From contig NZ_ATYX01000005.1 of the NCBI RefSeq assembly GCF_000427905.1, forward strand, positions 310,001 through 374,000: a stretch of 64,000 nt of DNA. The letters are read 5' to 3'. A program made the position numbers and the translations under genes. Position 1 is the stretch's first letter, and the number at the start of each line of letters is the position of its first letter. This document shows, piece after piece, positions 50,757 to 59,255 of the stretch. This DNA is from Thermocrispum agreste DSM 44070 (GTDB lineage: Bacteria > Actinomycetota > Actinomycetes > Mycobacteriales > Pseudonocardiaceae). The notes beneath the pieces are model-generated. The model was not told the origin of the DNA. It ran no database searches and saw only the letters and a program-made list of their open reading frames with translations.

Positions 50757-51506
50757 CTAACCGACCTCGGCCAGCACTTCGTCGGAAACGTCGAAATTGG
50801 CGTAAACGTTCTGTACGTCGTCGGAGTCCTCGAGCGCCTCGATCAGCTTGAAGACCTTGCGAGCGCCTTCGGCGTCCAGCGGAACGGTGACCGAGGGGAT
50901 CCAGCTGACGTCGGCGGACTCGTACTCCATGCCCGCCGCCCGCACCGCGTCGCGGACCGCCACCAGGTCGGTCGCCTCGCTGATGATCTGGAAGCTCTCG
51001 CCCAGGTCGTTGACCTCTTCCGCGCCGGCGTCCAGCACCGCCATCAGCACGTCGTCCTCGGTCAGGTCGCCCTTGGGCACCACCACGACGCCCTTGCGGT
51101 TGAACAGGTAGGAGACCGAGCCGGGATCGGCCAGCGAGCCGCCGTTGCGGGTCAGCGCGGTGCGCACCTCGGACGCCGCGCGGTTCTTGTTGTCGGTCAG
51201 GCACTCGATCAGCACCGCGACGCCGTTGGGCGCGTAGCCCTCGTAGGTCACCGGCTGCCAGTCGGAGCCGCCCGCCTCCTCGCCCGCTCCGCGCCTGCGG
51301 GCCCGCTCGATGTTGTCCTTCGGGACGGAGTTCTTGGTCGCCTTGAGGATCGCGTCGTACAGCGTCGGGTTGGCGTCCGGGTCACCGCCGCCGGTACGCG
51401 CGGCCACCTCGATGTTCTTGATCAGCCGCGCGAACAGCTTGCCTCGTTTGGCGTCCAGCGCGGCCTTCTTGTGCTTGGTCGTCGCCCACTTGGAGTGTCC
51501 GGCCAT
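50757..51506 (-). CDS. yebC: YebC/PmpR family transcriptional/translational factor
   Basis: 249 residues. Starts [25 protein letters not shown], the standard YebC opening, with [15 protein letters not shown] and [28 protein letters not shown]. The family is DNA-binding and recent work links it to relief of ribosome stalling. Conserved between pdxT and the ruv genes in actinobacteria. Confidence 0.94.
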   Translation of the reverse strand: MAGHSKWATTKHKKAALDAKRGKLFARLIKNIEVAARTGGGDPDANPTLYDAILKATKNSVPKDNIERARRRGAGEEAGGSDWQPVTYEGYAPNGVAVLIECLTDNKNRAASEVRTALTRNGGSLADPGSVSYLFNRKGVVVVPKGDLTEDDVLMAVLDAGAEEVNDLGESFQIISEATDLVAVRDAVRAAGMEYESADVSWIPSVTVPLDAEGARKVFKLIEALEDSDDVQNVYANFDVSDEVLAEVG

Positions 51507-51523
51507 TTCTCCTCGTCTCTTCC

Positions 51524-52147
51524 CTACGCTCGTGCGGCGGACACCATGCCGACGAACAGCTCGTGCACCCGCAGATCCCCGGTGATTTCCGGGTGGAAAG
51601 CGGTCGCCAGCACCGCCTTCTGCCGAACCGCGACGATTTTACCCGCGGCGGGTCCCGCAGCCGGGGTGTCCGGAACCGTGGCCAGCACCTCGACGTCCGC
51701 CCCGACCGACTCGACCCACGGTGCCCGGATGAAGACGGCGTGCAGCGGCTCGGCTAACCCGGCGAAGTCCAGGTCGGCCTCGAACGAATCGACCTGCCTG
51801 CCGAACGCGTTCCGGCGGACCAGCATGTCCACGGCGCCCAGCTGGTGTTGGTCCGGCCTGCCGTCCAGCACCTTGTCGGCCAGCAGGATCATGCCTGCGC
51901 ACGACCCGTAGGCGGGCATCCCGCCGGCCAGCCTGGCACGCAAGGGCTCGAGCAGGCCGAACACGTCGAGCAGCCGGGACATGGTGGTGGACTCGCCACC
52001 GGGGATCACCAGCCCGTCGACGGCCTCGAGTTCGGACACCCGGCGTACCGCGCTGACCCGCGCGCCTGCCGACTCCAATGCCGTGAGGTGTTCGCGGACG
52101 TCACCTTGCAGGGCAAGAACACCGACGTGCGGCTTGTTCGTGGTCAA
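51524..52147 (-). CDS. pdxT: Pyridoxal 5'-phosphate synthase glutaminase subunit PdxT
   Basis: Supplies ammonia to PdxS. 207 residues. Catalytic Cys83 is in AYGSCAGMI, His185/Glu187 in AFHPEITGD, and the GGEST loop at residues 50-54 matches the family. Usually next to pdxS; here the two are separated by about 2 kb (azlD, azlC, a regulator and a small protein). Confidence 0.95.
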   Translation of the reverse strand: MTTNKPHVGVLALQGDVREHLTALESAGARVSAVRRVSELEAVDGLVIPGGESTTMSRLLDVFGLLEPLRARLAGGMPAYGSCAGMILLADKVLDGRPDQHQLGAVDMLVRRNAFGRQVDSFEADLDFAGLAEPLHAVFIRAPWVESVGADVEVLATVPDTPAAGPAAGKIVAVRQKAVLATAFHPEITGDLRVHELFVGMVSAARA

Positions 52148-52212
52148 CGGCGAAACCTTCCTGAACGGCCTCTACCAGCGTAGTTGTCCGGCGCCCCGCA
52201 CCGGTGACCGGG

Positions 52213-52539
52213 TCAGGGAACGCCGGCGAGCCGCAGCAGCGCCGCAGTGGCGGCGGCGGCCAGCACCACCACCACGAACGGGGCTTTCCGAATCGCCAGC
52301 ACGGCACCGACCAGCACCCCGGCGGGCCGGGCCCACCCGGCGAACGCCTTCCCCTCGACGAACGCCGCGGTGGCCACCAGAGCCGCGAGCAGCACCACCG
52401 TGGCGGTCACCATCAGGCGTTCGACGCGCGGCGAGAGCGAGAACCGGTCGCGCAGCAGCGGACCGACGACACGGCACCCGTACGTGCCGAGCCCGAGCAC
52501 CAGGGCGGACACCAGCAGGGTCGTCGCCGTCGCGGTCAT
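52213..52539 (-). CDS. azlD: AzlD family branched-chain amino acid exporter subunit
   Basis: 108 residues, four short membrane helices (TTLLVSALVLGLGTYGCRV, LMVTATVVLLAALVATAAF, AGVLVGAVLAIR, FVVVVLAAAATAALLRL). The small partner of AzlC in LIV-E-type amino acid exporters. The ATG overlaps the azlC stop as ATGA. Substrate is inferred from the family only. Confidence 0.88.
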   Translation of the reverse strand: MTATATTLLVSALVLGLGTYGCRVVGPLLRDRFSLSPRVERLMVTATVVLLAALVATAAFVEGKAFAGWARPAGVLVGAVLAIRKAPFVVVVLAAAATAALLRLAGVP

Positions 52540-53228
52540 GACGACTCCGGCAAGCGCTCACGGCCCCGCGAGACCTCGGCGACGGCGACCCCGGCCAGAG
52601 CGAGCAGTACCGGCAGTCCCGCGGGCAGGAAAGGCGTGGTGGCCAGTGCGACGACCGCGCCGGCGATCGCGGCGCGCCGGGCATGCCGGTCCCGCAGCGA
52701 CGGCAGCACCAGTGCCAACAGCACGGCGGGGAATGCCGCGTCCAGGCCGAGCGCGTCGGTGTCGGTGATGGCCGTGCCCGCGGCAGCGCCTGCGACCACG
52801 CCGAGGTTCCAGCACACGAACAGGCTCACCCCGGTGACCCAGAAGGCCCGTTTCCGCTGGTCCGGGCTCGGCTGCGCGAGCGCAAAGGCCACCGACTCGT
52901 CGATGATCAGGTGGGCGCCCACCAGCCGGCGCCACCCCGTGCCCAGCGTGTCGGCCACCGCGAAGCCGAACGGTAAGTGCCGCGCATTGACCAGCAGCCC
53001 GGCGAGCACCGCCGCTACCGGGTTGCCGCCGGAGGCGACCATGCCGACGAAGATGAACTGCGCGGCACCGGCGAAGACCACCACGGACAACACCATGGGC
53101 AGCCAGAACGGGAGGCCCGCGCTCACCGTGATCGCCCCGAACGACACGCCGACGAGTGTGTCGGCGGCCAGGACCAGCGCGATGTCGCGGGCCAGCCCCG
53201 GATCGAGCGATCGCCATATCGAACGCAT
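52536..53228 (-). CDS. azlC: AzlC family branched-chain amino acid exporter subunit
   Basis: 230 residues with about six to seven helices. The family core VFAGAAQFIFVGMVASGGN and LLVNARHLPFGFAVA is present. Forms an exporter with AzlD for branched-chain amino acids or analogues. Starts at ATG 53228, seven bases after a -10 element, so it is probably leaderless, and divergent from the XRE-cupin regulator. Confidence 0.9.
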   Translation of the reverse strand: MRSIWRSLDPGLARDIALVLAADTLVGVSFGAITVSAGLPFWLPMVLSVVVFAGAAQFIFVGMVASGGNPVAAVLAGLLVNARHLPFGFAVADTLGTGWRRLVGAHLIIDESVAFALAQPSPDQRKRAFWVTGVSLFVCWNLGVVAGAAAGTAITDTDALGLDAAFPAVLLALVLPSLRDRHARRAAIAGAVVALATTPFLPAGLPVLLALAGVAVAEVSRGRERLPESS

Positions 53229-53235
53229 GACTTCT

Positions 53236-53265
53236 ATAATGAACGAATACCGGAGTGTTCGTCAA
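53236..53265 (-). promoter_or_regulatory. azlC promoter and overlapping operator
   Basis: On the minus strand TTGACG (53265-53260) and CATTAT (53241-53236) are 18 bases apart and end seven bases before the azlC ATG. Overlapping them are ACGAA (53243-53247) and TTCGT (53258-53262), an inverted repeat with a 10-base spacer, plus a second one, GTTCG (53257-53261) / CGAAC (53268-53272). These suit binding by the adjacent XRE regulator. A TATAAT on the plus strand (53235-53240) may serve the regulator. Confidence 0.5.
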
Positions 53266-53295
53266 GGCGAACGATTGACCGATGGAGCGAACCAA

Positions 53296-53859
53296 GTGTC
53301 CGACGTGAAGTCCGCCCCACCGCTGGCCGCGATCGCCCGCTCGTTGCGCCGCGAGCGCGAACGCGCCGGGTTGTCCCTGTCCGAGCTGGCCAAGCGGGCC
53401 GGGATCGCCAAGTCGACGTTGTCCCAGCTGGAGTCGGCCACCGGCAATCCCAGCGTGGAGACTCTGTGGGCGCTGTCGGTGGCGCTCGACGTGCCGTTCG
53501 CGCGCCTGGTCGACCCGCCGCGGCCGACCGTGCAGCTGTTGCGGCGCGGCGAAGGACCCACGGTCGCCTCGGAGCGCGCCGACTACGTGGCGACGGTGCT
53601 GTCCGCGTGCCCGCCGGGCGCCCGCCGTGACCTGTACTTCATCTCGGCCGAGCCCGGATCGGCCCGGGAGTCGGATCCGCACATGCCGGGCGTCGTCGAG
53701 CACGTCGTGCTGTGTTCGGGCCGGGCCAGGATCGGACTGCTGGACGATCCGGTCGAGCTCGAGCCCGGTGACTACATCGCCTACCCCGGCGACCTGCCCC
53801 ACGTGTTCGAGGCGATCGAGCCCGGAACCACGGCCGTCCTGGTGTCCGAGCATGTCTGA
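53296..53859 (+). CDS. XRE-family regulator with C-terminal cupin
   Basis: 187 residues. Helix-turn-helix at about residues 12-67 (RAGLSLSELAKRAGIAKSTL). The C-terminal half is a cupin sensor domain (MPGVVEHVVLCSGRARIG and GDYIAYPGDLPHVFEA). Such regulators often flank amino-acid exporters and sense their substrates. The GTG at 53296 follows GGAG. Divergent from azlC, it probably controls azlCD, which is inference. Confidence 0.88.
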   Translation: MSDVKSAPPLAAIARSLRRERERAGLSLSELAKRAGIAKSTLSQLESATGNPSVETLWALSVALDVPFARLVDPPRPTVQLLRRGEGPTVASERADYVATVLSACPPGARRDLYFISAEPGSARESDPHMPGVVEHVVLCSGRARIGLLDDPVELEPGDYIAYPGDLPHVFEAIEPGTTAVLVSEHV

Positions 53860-54058
53860 CGCGGCGAAGCCCACCCCGGGCGACGACACGGGCGCCCGCT
53901 GCCGCACCTGCGGGCGAGCGCGAACGGACGCCGACCCGCTGGAAGCGCTCAGCTGGGTGTGCGACCGCTCCGGGGCTCAGCCGCAGTGGCTGTGCGACCG
54001 GTGCGCCCGCGAGCACGTCCGCGACATCGAAAGCAAGCTGCCTGCCGAATTCTGGTGA
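53852..54058 (+). CDS. Small zinc-ribbon protein
   Basis: 68 residues. Cys17-x2-Cys20 and Cys48-x2-Cys51 form two CxxC pairs with Cys37 and His55 nearby, so one zinc-ribbon is likely. The ATG at 53852 lies inside the end of the XRE gene (8-base overlap), indicating translational coupling. The protein is acidic with a basic CAREHVRDIE helix at the end. No named family recognised. Confidence 0.6.
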   Translation: MSDAAKPTPGDDTGARCRTCGRARTDADPLEALSWVCDRSGAQPQWLCDRCAREHVRDIESKLPAEFW

Positions 54059-54076
54059 TCGCCAGGTCCGCGGACC

Positions 54077-54138
54077 GGGCCGCTCGGCCTGAGAAGCCCG
54101 CAGCGACCCGGTGCGGTCCCGGGTGCGCCGAGCGGCCC
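54077..54138. terminator. Bidirectional terminator-like inverted repeat
   Basis: A perfect 12-bp repeat, GGGCCGCTCGGC (54077-54088) and GCCGAGCGGCCC (54127-54138), encloses an inner stem ACCCGG (54106-54111) / CCGGGT (54119-54124). It is placed between the convergent zinc-ribbon and pdxS genes, so it could end both transcripts. No T-tract. Confidence 0.5.
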
Positions 54139-54172
54139 CAGCGCCGCGCGCCGGGGCCGTCACCCGCCACGA

Positions 54173-55096
54173 TCACCAGCCGCGTTCGGCCAGCCGATGC
54201 GGCTGCGGCACCTCTTCCACGTTGATGCCGACCATGGCCTCGCCCAGCCCGCGGGACACCTTGGCGATCACGTCCGGGTCGTCGTAGAACGTGGTCGCCT
54301 TGACGATCGCCGCGGCGCGCGCGGCCGGGTCGCCCGACTTGAAGATGCCGGAGCCGACGAACACGCCTTCCGCGCCCAACTGCATCATCATCGCCGCGTC
54401 CGCCGGGGTGGCGATGCCACCCGCGGTGAACAGCACCACCGGCAGCTTTCCGGTCTGCGCCACCTCCTTGACCAGCTCGTACGGCGCCTGCAGCTCCTTG
54501 GCGGCGACGTACAGCTCGTCCTCGGGCAGCGAGGTCAGCCTGCGGATCTCGGAGCGGATCCGGCGCATGTGCGTGGTGGCGTTGGACACGTCCCCGGTGC
54601 CCGCCTCGCCCTTGGACCGGATCATGGCCGCGCCCTCGGCGATGCGGCGCAGCGCCTCCCCCAGGTTGGTCGCACCGCACACGAACGGCACGGTGAACTG
54701 CCACTTGTCGATGTGGTGCTCGTAGTCGGCGGGAGTGAGCACTTCCGACTCGTCGATGAAGTCCACGCCGAGCGCCTGCAGCACCTGGGCCTCGACGAAG
54801 TGCCCGATGCGCGCCTTGGCCATCACCGGGATCGACACCGCGTCGATGATCCGCTCGATCAGGTCCGGGTCGGACATCCTGGCCACCCCGCCCTGCGCCC
54901 GGATGTCGGCAGGCACGCGCTCCAGCGCCATCACGGCGACCGCCCCGGCGTCCTCGGCGATCTTGGCCTGCTCGGGAGTGACCACGTCCATGATCACGCC
55001 GCCCTTGAGCATCTCGGCCATGCCACGCTTGACCCGCGGCGTGCCGGTCTCGGAGTTCGGCTGCTGTCCAGCGGTCGAGGTCTGCTCAGCGGTCAA
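54173..55096 (-). CDS. pdxS: Pyridoxal 5'-phosphate synthase lyase subunit PdxS
   Basis: Builds PLP from ribose 5-phosphate, glyceraldehyde 3-phosphate and ammonia. 307 residues. The Schiff-base Lys is in [22 protein letters not shown] and [20 protein letters not shown] are standard blocks. Monocistronic on this strand, divergent from the EF-G-like gene. Confidence 0.96.
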   Translation of the reverse strand: MTAEQTSTAGQQPNSETGTPRVKRGMAEMLKGGVIMDVVTPEQAKIAEDAGAVAVMALERVPADIRAQGGVARMSDPDLIERIIDAVSIPVMAKARIGHFVEAQVLQALGVDFIDESEVLTPADYEHHIDKWQFTVPFVCGATNLGEALRRIAEGAAMIRSKGEAGTGDVSNATTHMRRIRSEIRRLTSLPEDELYVAAKELQAPYELVKEVAQTGKLPVVLFTAGGIATPADAAMMMQLGAEGVFVGSGIFKSGDPAARAAAIVKATTFYDDPDVIAKVSRGLGEAMVGINVEEVPQPHRLAERGW

Positions 55097-55225
55097 CGCT
55101 TCACGCCTTTCTCTCTTCCGGGGGATACGTTCCGATGGTACGGCCGTTGTGGCCCCTTCGGGCGGGCCAGTGGCGAGCTGTTTCGGCAGGCCACTTCATC
55201 CGGCCCCTTGCACCCCGGGCGGCCG

Positions 55226-55249
55226 GGGTGTGTGATCGGAGACACACCC
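55226..55249 (+). promoter_or_regulatory. Stem-loop in the fusA2-like leader
   Basis: GGGTGTGT (55226-55233) and ACACACCC (55242-55249) form a perfect 8-bp stem around GATCGGAG. It lies 33 bases before the ATG at 55283. It could be an operator or an RNA element; no regulator is identified. Confidence 0.35.
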
Positions 55250-55282
55250 GACAGCTCGCATCGCGCCAGGTAGGAGGCCGCC

Positions 55283-57421
55283 ATGGCTGACAGACATACC
55301 CACTCCAGCGGCAGGCACAACGGCAAGGCCGGCGCCGCGTCGCTGGTGGTCGACTCCCCCACGGCTGTGCGCAACGTCGCGGTGGTCGGACCGTCCGGGT
55401 CGGGCAAGACCACGTTGGTGGAAGCCCTGCTGGCGCACACCGGCACGATCTCCCGGGCGGGCAGCATCACCGAAGGCACCACGGTGTGCGACCACGACCC
55501 GGTCGCGGTCCGGCAGCAGCGCTCCGTCGCGCTGGCCCTGGCTCCGCTCGTGCACGAGGGCATCAAGGTCAATCTCATCGACACCCCGGGCTATCTGGAC
55601 TTCCTCGGCGAACTGCGCGCAGGCCTGCGCGCGGCCGACGCCGCGCTGTTCGTGGTGTGCGCCGCCGACGGGGTCGACGAGGCCACCGCGGCGTTGTGGC
55701 GGGAATGCGCCGAAGTCGGCATGCCCCGCGCCGTGGTGATCTCCCGGCTCGACCACCCACGAGCGGACGCCATGGGCGAGCTCGCCGCGTGCCAGTCCGC
55801 GTTCGGTGCCGGTGTGCAGCCGCTGTACCTGCCGGTCGGCGCCCAGGCGCTGCTCGGCCTGATCACCCAGCGGCTCATCGACTACTCCGCGGGACCGGCG
55901 CCACGGATCGGCGACGTGCCGGAAGCCGATCGGGGCCGCTTCACCGAGGCCCGCAACCAGCTCATCGAGGGCATCATCGAGCAGTCGGAAGACGAGACGT
56001 TGATGGACCGCTACCTGGCGGGCGAAGAGATCGCGGTGGAGACGCTGATCAACGACCTGGAGACCGCCCTGGCCCGCGGGTCGTTCCACCCGGTCGTGCC
56101 CGCCTGCGCGTTCACCGGGGTGGGACTGGCCGAAGTGCTCGAAGTCGTCACCAAGGGCTTCCCCTCGCCGCAGGAGCGTCCGGTGCCGCCGGTGACCACT
56201 GTGGACGGCAAAGAACACGCAGAGCTGACCGCCGACCCGGCCGGCCCGTTGGCCGCCGAAGTCGTCCGCACCACCGCGGACGCTTACGTCGGCCGCGTGT
56301 CCCTGGTGCGGGTCTTCTCCGGCACCCTCCGGCCGGAGCGCCCGGTGCACGTGTCCGGACACGGGATGGCCGAGCGCGGGCACGCCGACCACGACACCGA
56401 CGAGCGGGTCGCCCACATCTACTCCCCGCTGGGCGCGCAGCTGAACGAAGTGCCGTACTGCGTGGCCGGCGACCTGTGCGCGCTCACCAAGCTGGGCTCG
56501 GCCGAGACCGGGGACACCATCTCCGATCCGCGCGAGCCGCTGCTGATGAAGCCGTGGGCCATGCCGGAGCCCCTGCTGCCGATCGCCGTGGTCGCCAAGA
56601 ACCGGTCGGACGAGGACGCGCTGGCGCGCAACCTCTCCCGCCTGGTGGCCGGCGACCCCACATTGCGGCTGGAACGCAACGCCGAGACCAACCAGCTGGT
56701 GTTGTGGTGCATGGGCGAAGCGCACGCCGACGTCGCGCTGTCCCGGCTGCGCGCGGGCGGCACCGAGGTGGAAACCGAGGACGTCAGGATCCCGATGCGG
56801 GCCACGTTCACCAGCAAGGCGCACGGCCGCGGGCGGCACGTCAAGCAGTCCGGCGGGCACGGCCAGTACGCCATCTGCGAGATCGACGTCGAGCCGCTGC
56901 CACGCGGATCCGGGTTCGAGTTCGTCGACAAGATCGTCGGCGGCGCAATCCCCCACCAGTTCATCCCGAGCGTGGAGAAGGGGGTGCGGGCCCAGCTGGC
57001 CAAAGGCGTCACCGACGATCCCTACCCCGTGGTGGACGTCCGGGTGACGCTGGTCGATGGGAAGGCGCACAGCGTGGACTCGTCGGATGCGGCGTTCCAG
57101 ACGGCCGGGGCACTGGCCGTCAAGGAGGCTGCCGCCGCGGGCAACGTCGTACCGCTGGAACCGTTGGACGACGTCGAGATCACGTTGCCGGACGAATACC
57201 TCGGAGCGGTCCTGGGTGACCTGTCGTCGCGGCGCGGCCGGGTGATGGGCACCGAGTCGGCGGACAACGGCCACACGGTGGTCAAAGCCCAGGTACCCGC
57301 GGTGGAACTGGTCAGGTACGCCATCGACCTGCGGTCGCTGACGTCCGGAACGGCGACGTTCACCCGGAAGTTCGCCCGCTACGAGCCGGTACCACAGGGG
57401 GCGTTCGCCTCGGCGCACTAG
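55283..57421 (+). CDS. EF-G-like protein EF-G2 with altered GTPase motifs
   Basis: 712 residues, five-domain EF-G layout. G1 GPSGSGKTT (residues 36-44) is intact. The switch I Thr of RGITI is replaced (RSVAL, Ala83). G3 reads DTPGYLDF, so the catalytic His of DTPGH is Tyr104. G4 reads SRLD (154-157) instead of NKxD. It is therefore unlikely to act as a normal translocase. Mycobacterial EF-G2 paralogues were reported to lack ribosome-dependent GTPase activity. ATG at 55283 with AGGAGG five bases upstream. A canonical fusA would be elsewhere. Confidence 0.92.
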   Translation: MADRHTHSSGRHNGKAGAASLVVDSPTAVRNVAVVGPSGSGKTTLVEALLAHTGTISRAGSITEGTTVCDHDPVAVRQQRSVALALAPLVHEGIKVNLIDTPGYLDFLGELRAGLRAADAALFVVCAADGVDEATAALWRECAEVGMPRAVVISRLDHPRADAMGELAACQSAFGAGVQPLYLPVGAQALLGLITQRLIDYSAGPAPRIGDVPEADRGRFTEARNQLIEGIIEQSEDETLMDRYLAGEEIAVETLINDLETALARGSFHPVVPACAFTGVGLAEVLEVVTKGFPSPQERPVPPVTTVDGKEHAELTADPAGPLAAEVVRTTADAYVGRVSLVRVFSGTLRPERPVHVSGHGMAERGHADHDTDERVAHIYSPLGAQLNEVPYCVAGDLCALTKLGSAETGDTISDPREPLLMKPWAMPEPLLPIAVVAKNRSDEDALARNLSRLVAGDPTLRLERNAETNQLVLWCMGEAHADVALSRLRAGGTEVETEDVRIPMRATFTSKAHGRGRHVKQSGGHGQYAICEIDVEPLPRGSGFEFVDKIVGGAIPHQFIPSVEKGVRAQLAKGVTDDPYPVVDVRVTLVDGKAHSVDSSDAAFQTAGALAVKEAAAAGNVVPLEPLDDVEITLPDEYLGAVLGDLSSRRGRVMGTESADNGHTVVKAQVPAVELVRYAIDLRSLTSGTATFTRKFARYEPVPQGAFASAH

Positions 57422-57426
57422 CGGAC

Positions 57427-57442
57427 GGCGGTACGAACCGCC
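57427..57442 (+). terminator. Hairpin after the EF-G-like gene
   Basis: GGCGGT-ACGA-ACCGCC is a perfect 6-bp stem with a tetraloop six bases after the stop. No T-tract. It lies at the start of a 170-base gap between convergent genes; the rest of that gap shows nothing. Confidence 0.35.
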
Positions 57443-57591
57443 TGCGGGACGGCCGTGCGGGCCCCGTCGCCGGACGATGGTGCGGGCCGCGCCGCCGGGC
57501 GGTGGTGCCCGCCTGCCGGGGTGGCCGGAAAAGCGATCAGCCAGCTCCGGCCGGTGGCCGAACGTCGACGGCCAGCCGGGCCTCGGGCACG

Positions 57592-58086
57592 CTACGTGGC
57601 GATGTCCGGCTCGGCGATCTCGAAGTACTCCGGGGCAGGCGCCGACCCGGCCAGCCGGAAGTAGCGCACCTTCCGGCGGCGGCGCAAGCTCAGCGTGTCG
57701 CGCACCGCGTCGTTGTAGACGCGGCGGGCGATCACCACTCGCTGCTCGGCGTCGGCGAGCTCGGCCGCGATGCCCTCCGGCAGCGCTCCGCGGTCGACGT
57801 CGGCGAGCAGCCGGGTCAGCCGGTTCTCCGCCGCTTCCCGTTCCCGCCGCGGCGCCGACTCCGCGGCGTACGCGGCCGCTCGCAGCTCTTCGGCGTCCGC
57901 CAGCGTGCTGGCGACTGCCCGTGCGACCACCGCCCGGCGGGCCAACGCCGCATCCAGCGCCGCCCACGCGGCGTCGGTGCGGATGTGCAGGCGGTCCAGC
58001 CGGTTCGCGGTGGTGACCAGCAGCGCGAGCAACAGCAGGGCCGCCACGCCCACGACGATCAGCACGGTCTGGTCGAGCCCGGTCAC
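57592..58086 (-). CDS. LemA-like single-pass membrane protein
   Basis: 164 residues. One N-terminal membrane helix (TVLIVVGVAALLLLALLVT) is followed by a long helical region (ANRLDRLHIRTDAAWAALDA and the YNDAVRDTLSLRRR segment), which resembles the LemA fold. The GTG at 58086 overlaps the pimA stop as GTGA. In mycobacteria this position holds a Nudix hydrolase; no Nudix box is seen here. Function unknown. Confidence 0.75.
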   Translation of the reverse strand: MTGLDQTVLIVVGVAALLLLALLVTTANRLDRLHIRTDAAWAALDAALARRAVVARAVASTLADAEELRAAAYAAESAPRREREAAENRLTRLLADVDRGALPEGIAAELADAEQRVVIARRVYNDAVRDTLSLRRRRKVRYFRLAGSAPAPEYFEIAEPDIAT

Positions 58087-59255
58087 CGCACCTCCCGCCG
58101 CACCGGCACTTCCGCGACGCGCCGCGGGTCGGCGGCGACGGCGGTTTCGTAGACGCGCAGGATCTGGTCGCATACCGTCGACCAGTCGTACTGCCACACC
58201 AGCTTGGACCCGGCGGCCGACAGCTCGGCGGCCCGCCGGCGATCACTGAGCACCGTGTACAACCCGTCCGCCAGGGCCACCGGGTCACCGACCGGCACCA
58301 GCACCCCGGCCGCGCCGTCGTCCAGGACACGCCGGAACGAATCCAGCGCGCTGGCGACCACCGGCGTGCCCGCCGCCATGGCCTCGGTGAGGATCATGCC
58401 GAAGCTTTCGCCGCCCAGGTTGGGCGCACAGTACACATGGGCGCTGCGCAGCGCCCTGGCCTTGGTCGCGTCGTCGACCTGGCCGAGCATGTCGATGCGG
58501 GACGACAGGTCCGGCCCGGCTGACTCCCGTAGCTCGTCCTCCTCGCCGCGGCCGACCACCAGCAGGCGCACGTCCGGCAGCCGCGCGGTGAGCAGCCGCA
58601 GTGCCTCCAGCAGTACCGGCATGCCCTTGCGCGGCTCGTTGTAGCGGCCGACGAACGCGATCGTCGGCTCCGGGCGCGGGTACCCGTCCAGCGGCTCGGC
58701 CCCCGCGTAGAACGGGACGTCGACTCCGTTGGGGATCTCCACCGCGTTGCCGCCCAGGTGCTCCACCTGCACCCTGCGGGCCAGCTCGGACACCGCGATC
58801 CGGGCGGTGATCTTCTCGAACAGCGGCCGCAGCACCGGGCGGAAGCCGAGCATGGTGCGGGACCGGCTGGTCGACATGTGGAACGTGGCCACGATCGGCC
58901 CGTCGGCGACCTTCAGCGCCAGCATCGACAGGCTGGGCACCACCGGCTCGTGCAGGTGCAGCACGTCGAAGGCGTTCTCCCTGATCCACCGGCGGACCCG
59001 CGCATACGCCACCGGGCCGAACTGGAGCCTGGCCACCGACCCGTTGAACGGAACGCCGACCGCGCGCCCGGATTGCTGGACGAAGTGCGGCAGTTCCGCG
59101 TCGGCGGCCGCCGGGGCGAGCACGGACACCTCGTGCCCGCGCGCCAGCAACGCCTTGGCCAGGTCGGCGACGTGGTTCTGCACTCCGCCCGGCACCGCGA
59201 ACGAGTACGGGCAGACGATGCCGATCTTGAGCTTGGTCCGTCGCTGGTCACTCAC
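58083..59255 (-). CDS. pimA: Phosphatidylinositol alpha-mannosyltransferase
   Basis: Adds the first mannose to phosphatidylinositol using GDP-mannose, on the cytoplasmic face. 390 residues, GT4 fold. The N-terminal GIVCPYSFAVPGGVQNHVADL loop, HLHEPVVPSLS, FVGRYNEPRKG and the C-terminal nucleotide-sugar motif ESFGMILTEAMAAGTP match PimA. The GTG at 59255 overlaps the patA stop as GTGA. Part of pgsA-patA-pimA. Confidence 0.93.
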   Translation of the reverse strand: MSDQRRTKLKIGIVCPYSFAVPGGVQNHVADLAKALLARGHEVSVLAPAAADAELPHFVQQSGRAVGVPFNGSVARLQFGPVAYARVRRWIRENAFDVLHLHEPVVPSLSMLALKVADGPIVATFHMSTSRSRTMLGFRPVLRPLFEKITARIAVSELARRVQVEHLGGNAVEIPNGVDVPFYAGAEPLDGYPRPEPTIAFVGRYNEPRKGMPVLLEALRLLTARLPDVRLLVVGRGEEDELRESAGPDLSSRIDMLGQVDDATKARALRSAHVYCAPNLGGESFGMILTEAMAAGTPVVASALDSFRRVLDDGAAGVLVPVGDPVALADGLYTVLSDRRRAAELSAAGSKLVWQYDWSTVCDQILRVYETAVAADPRRVAEVPVRREVR

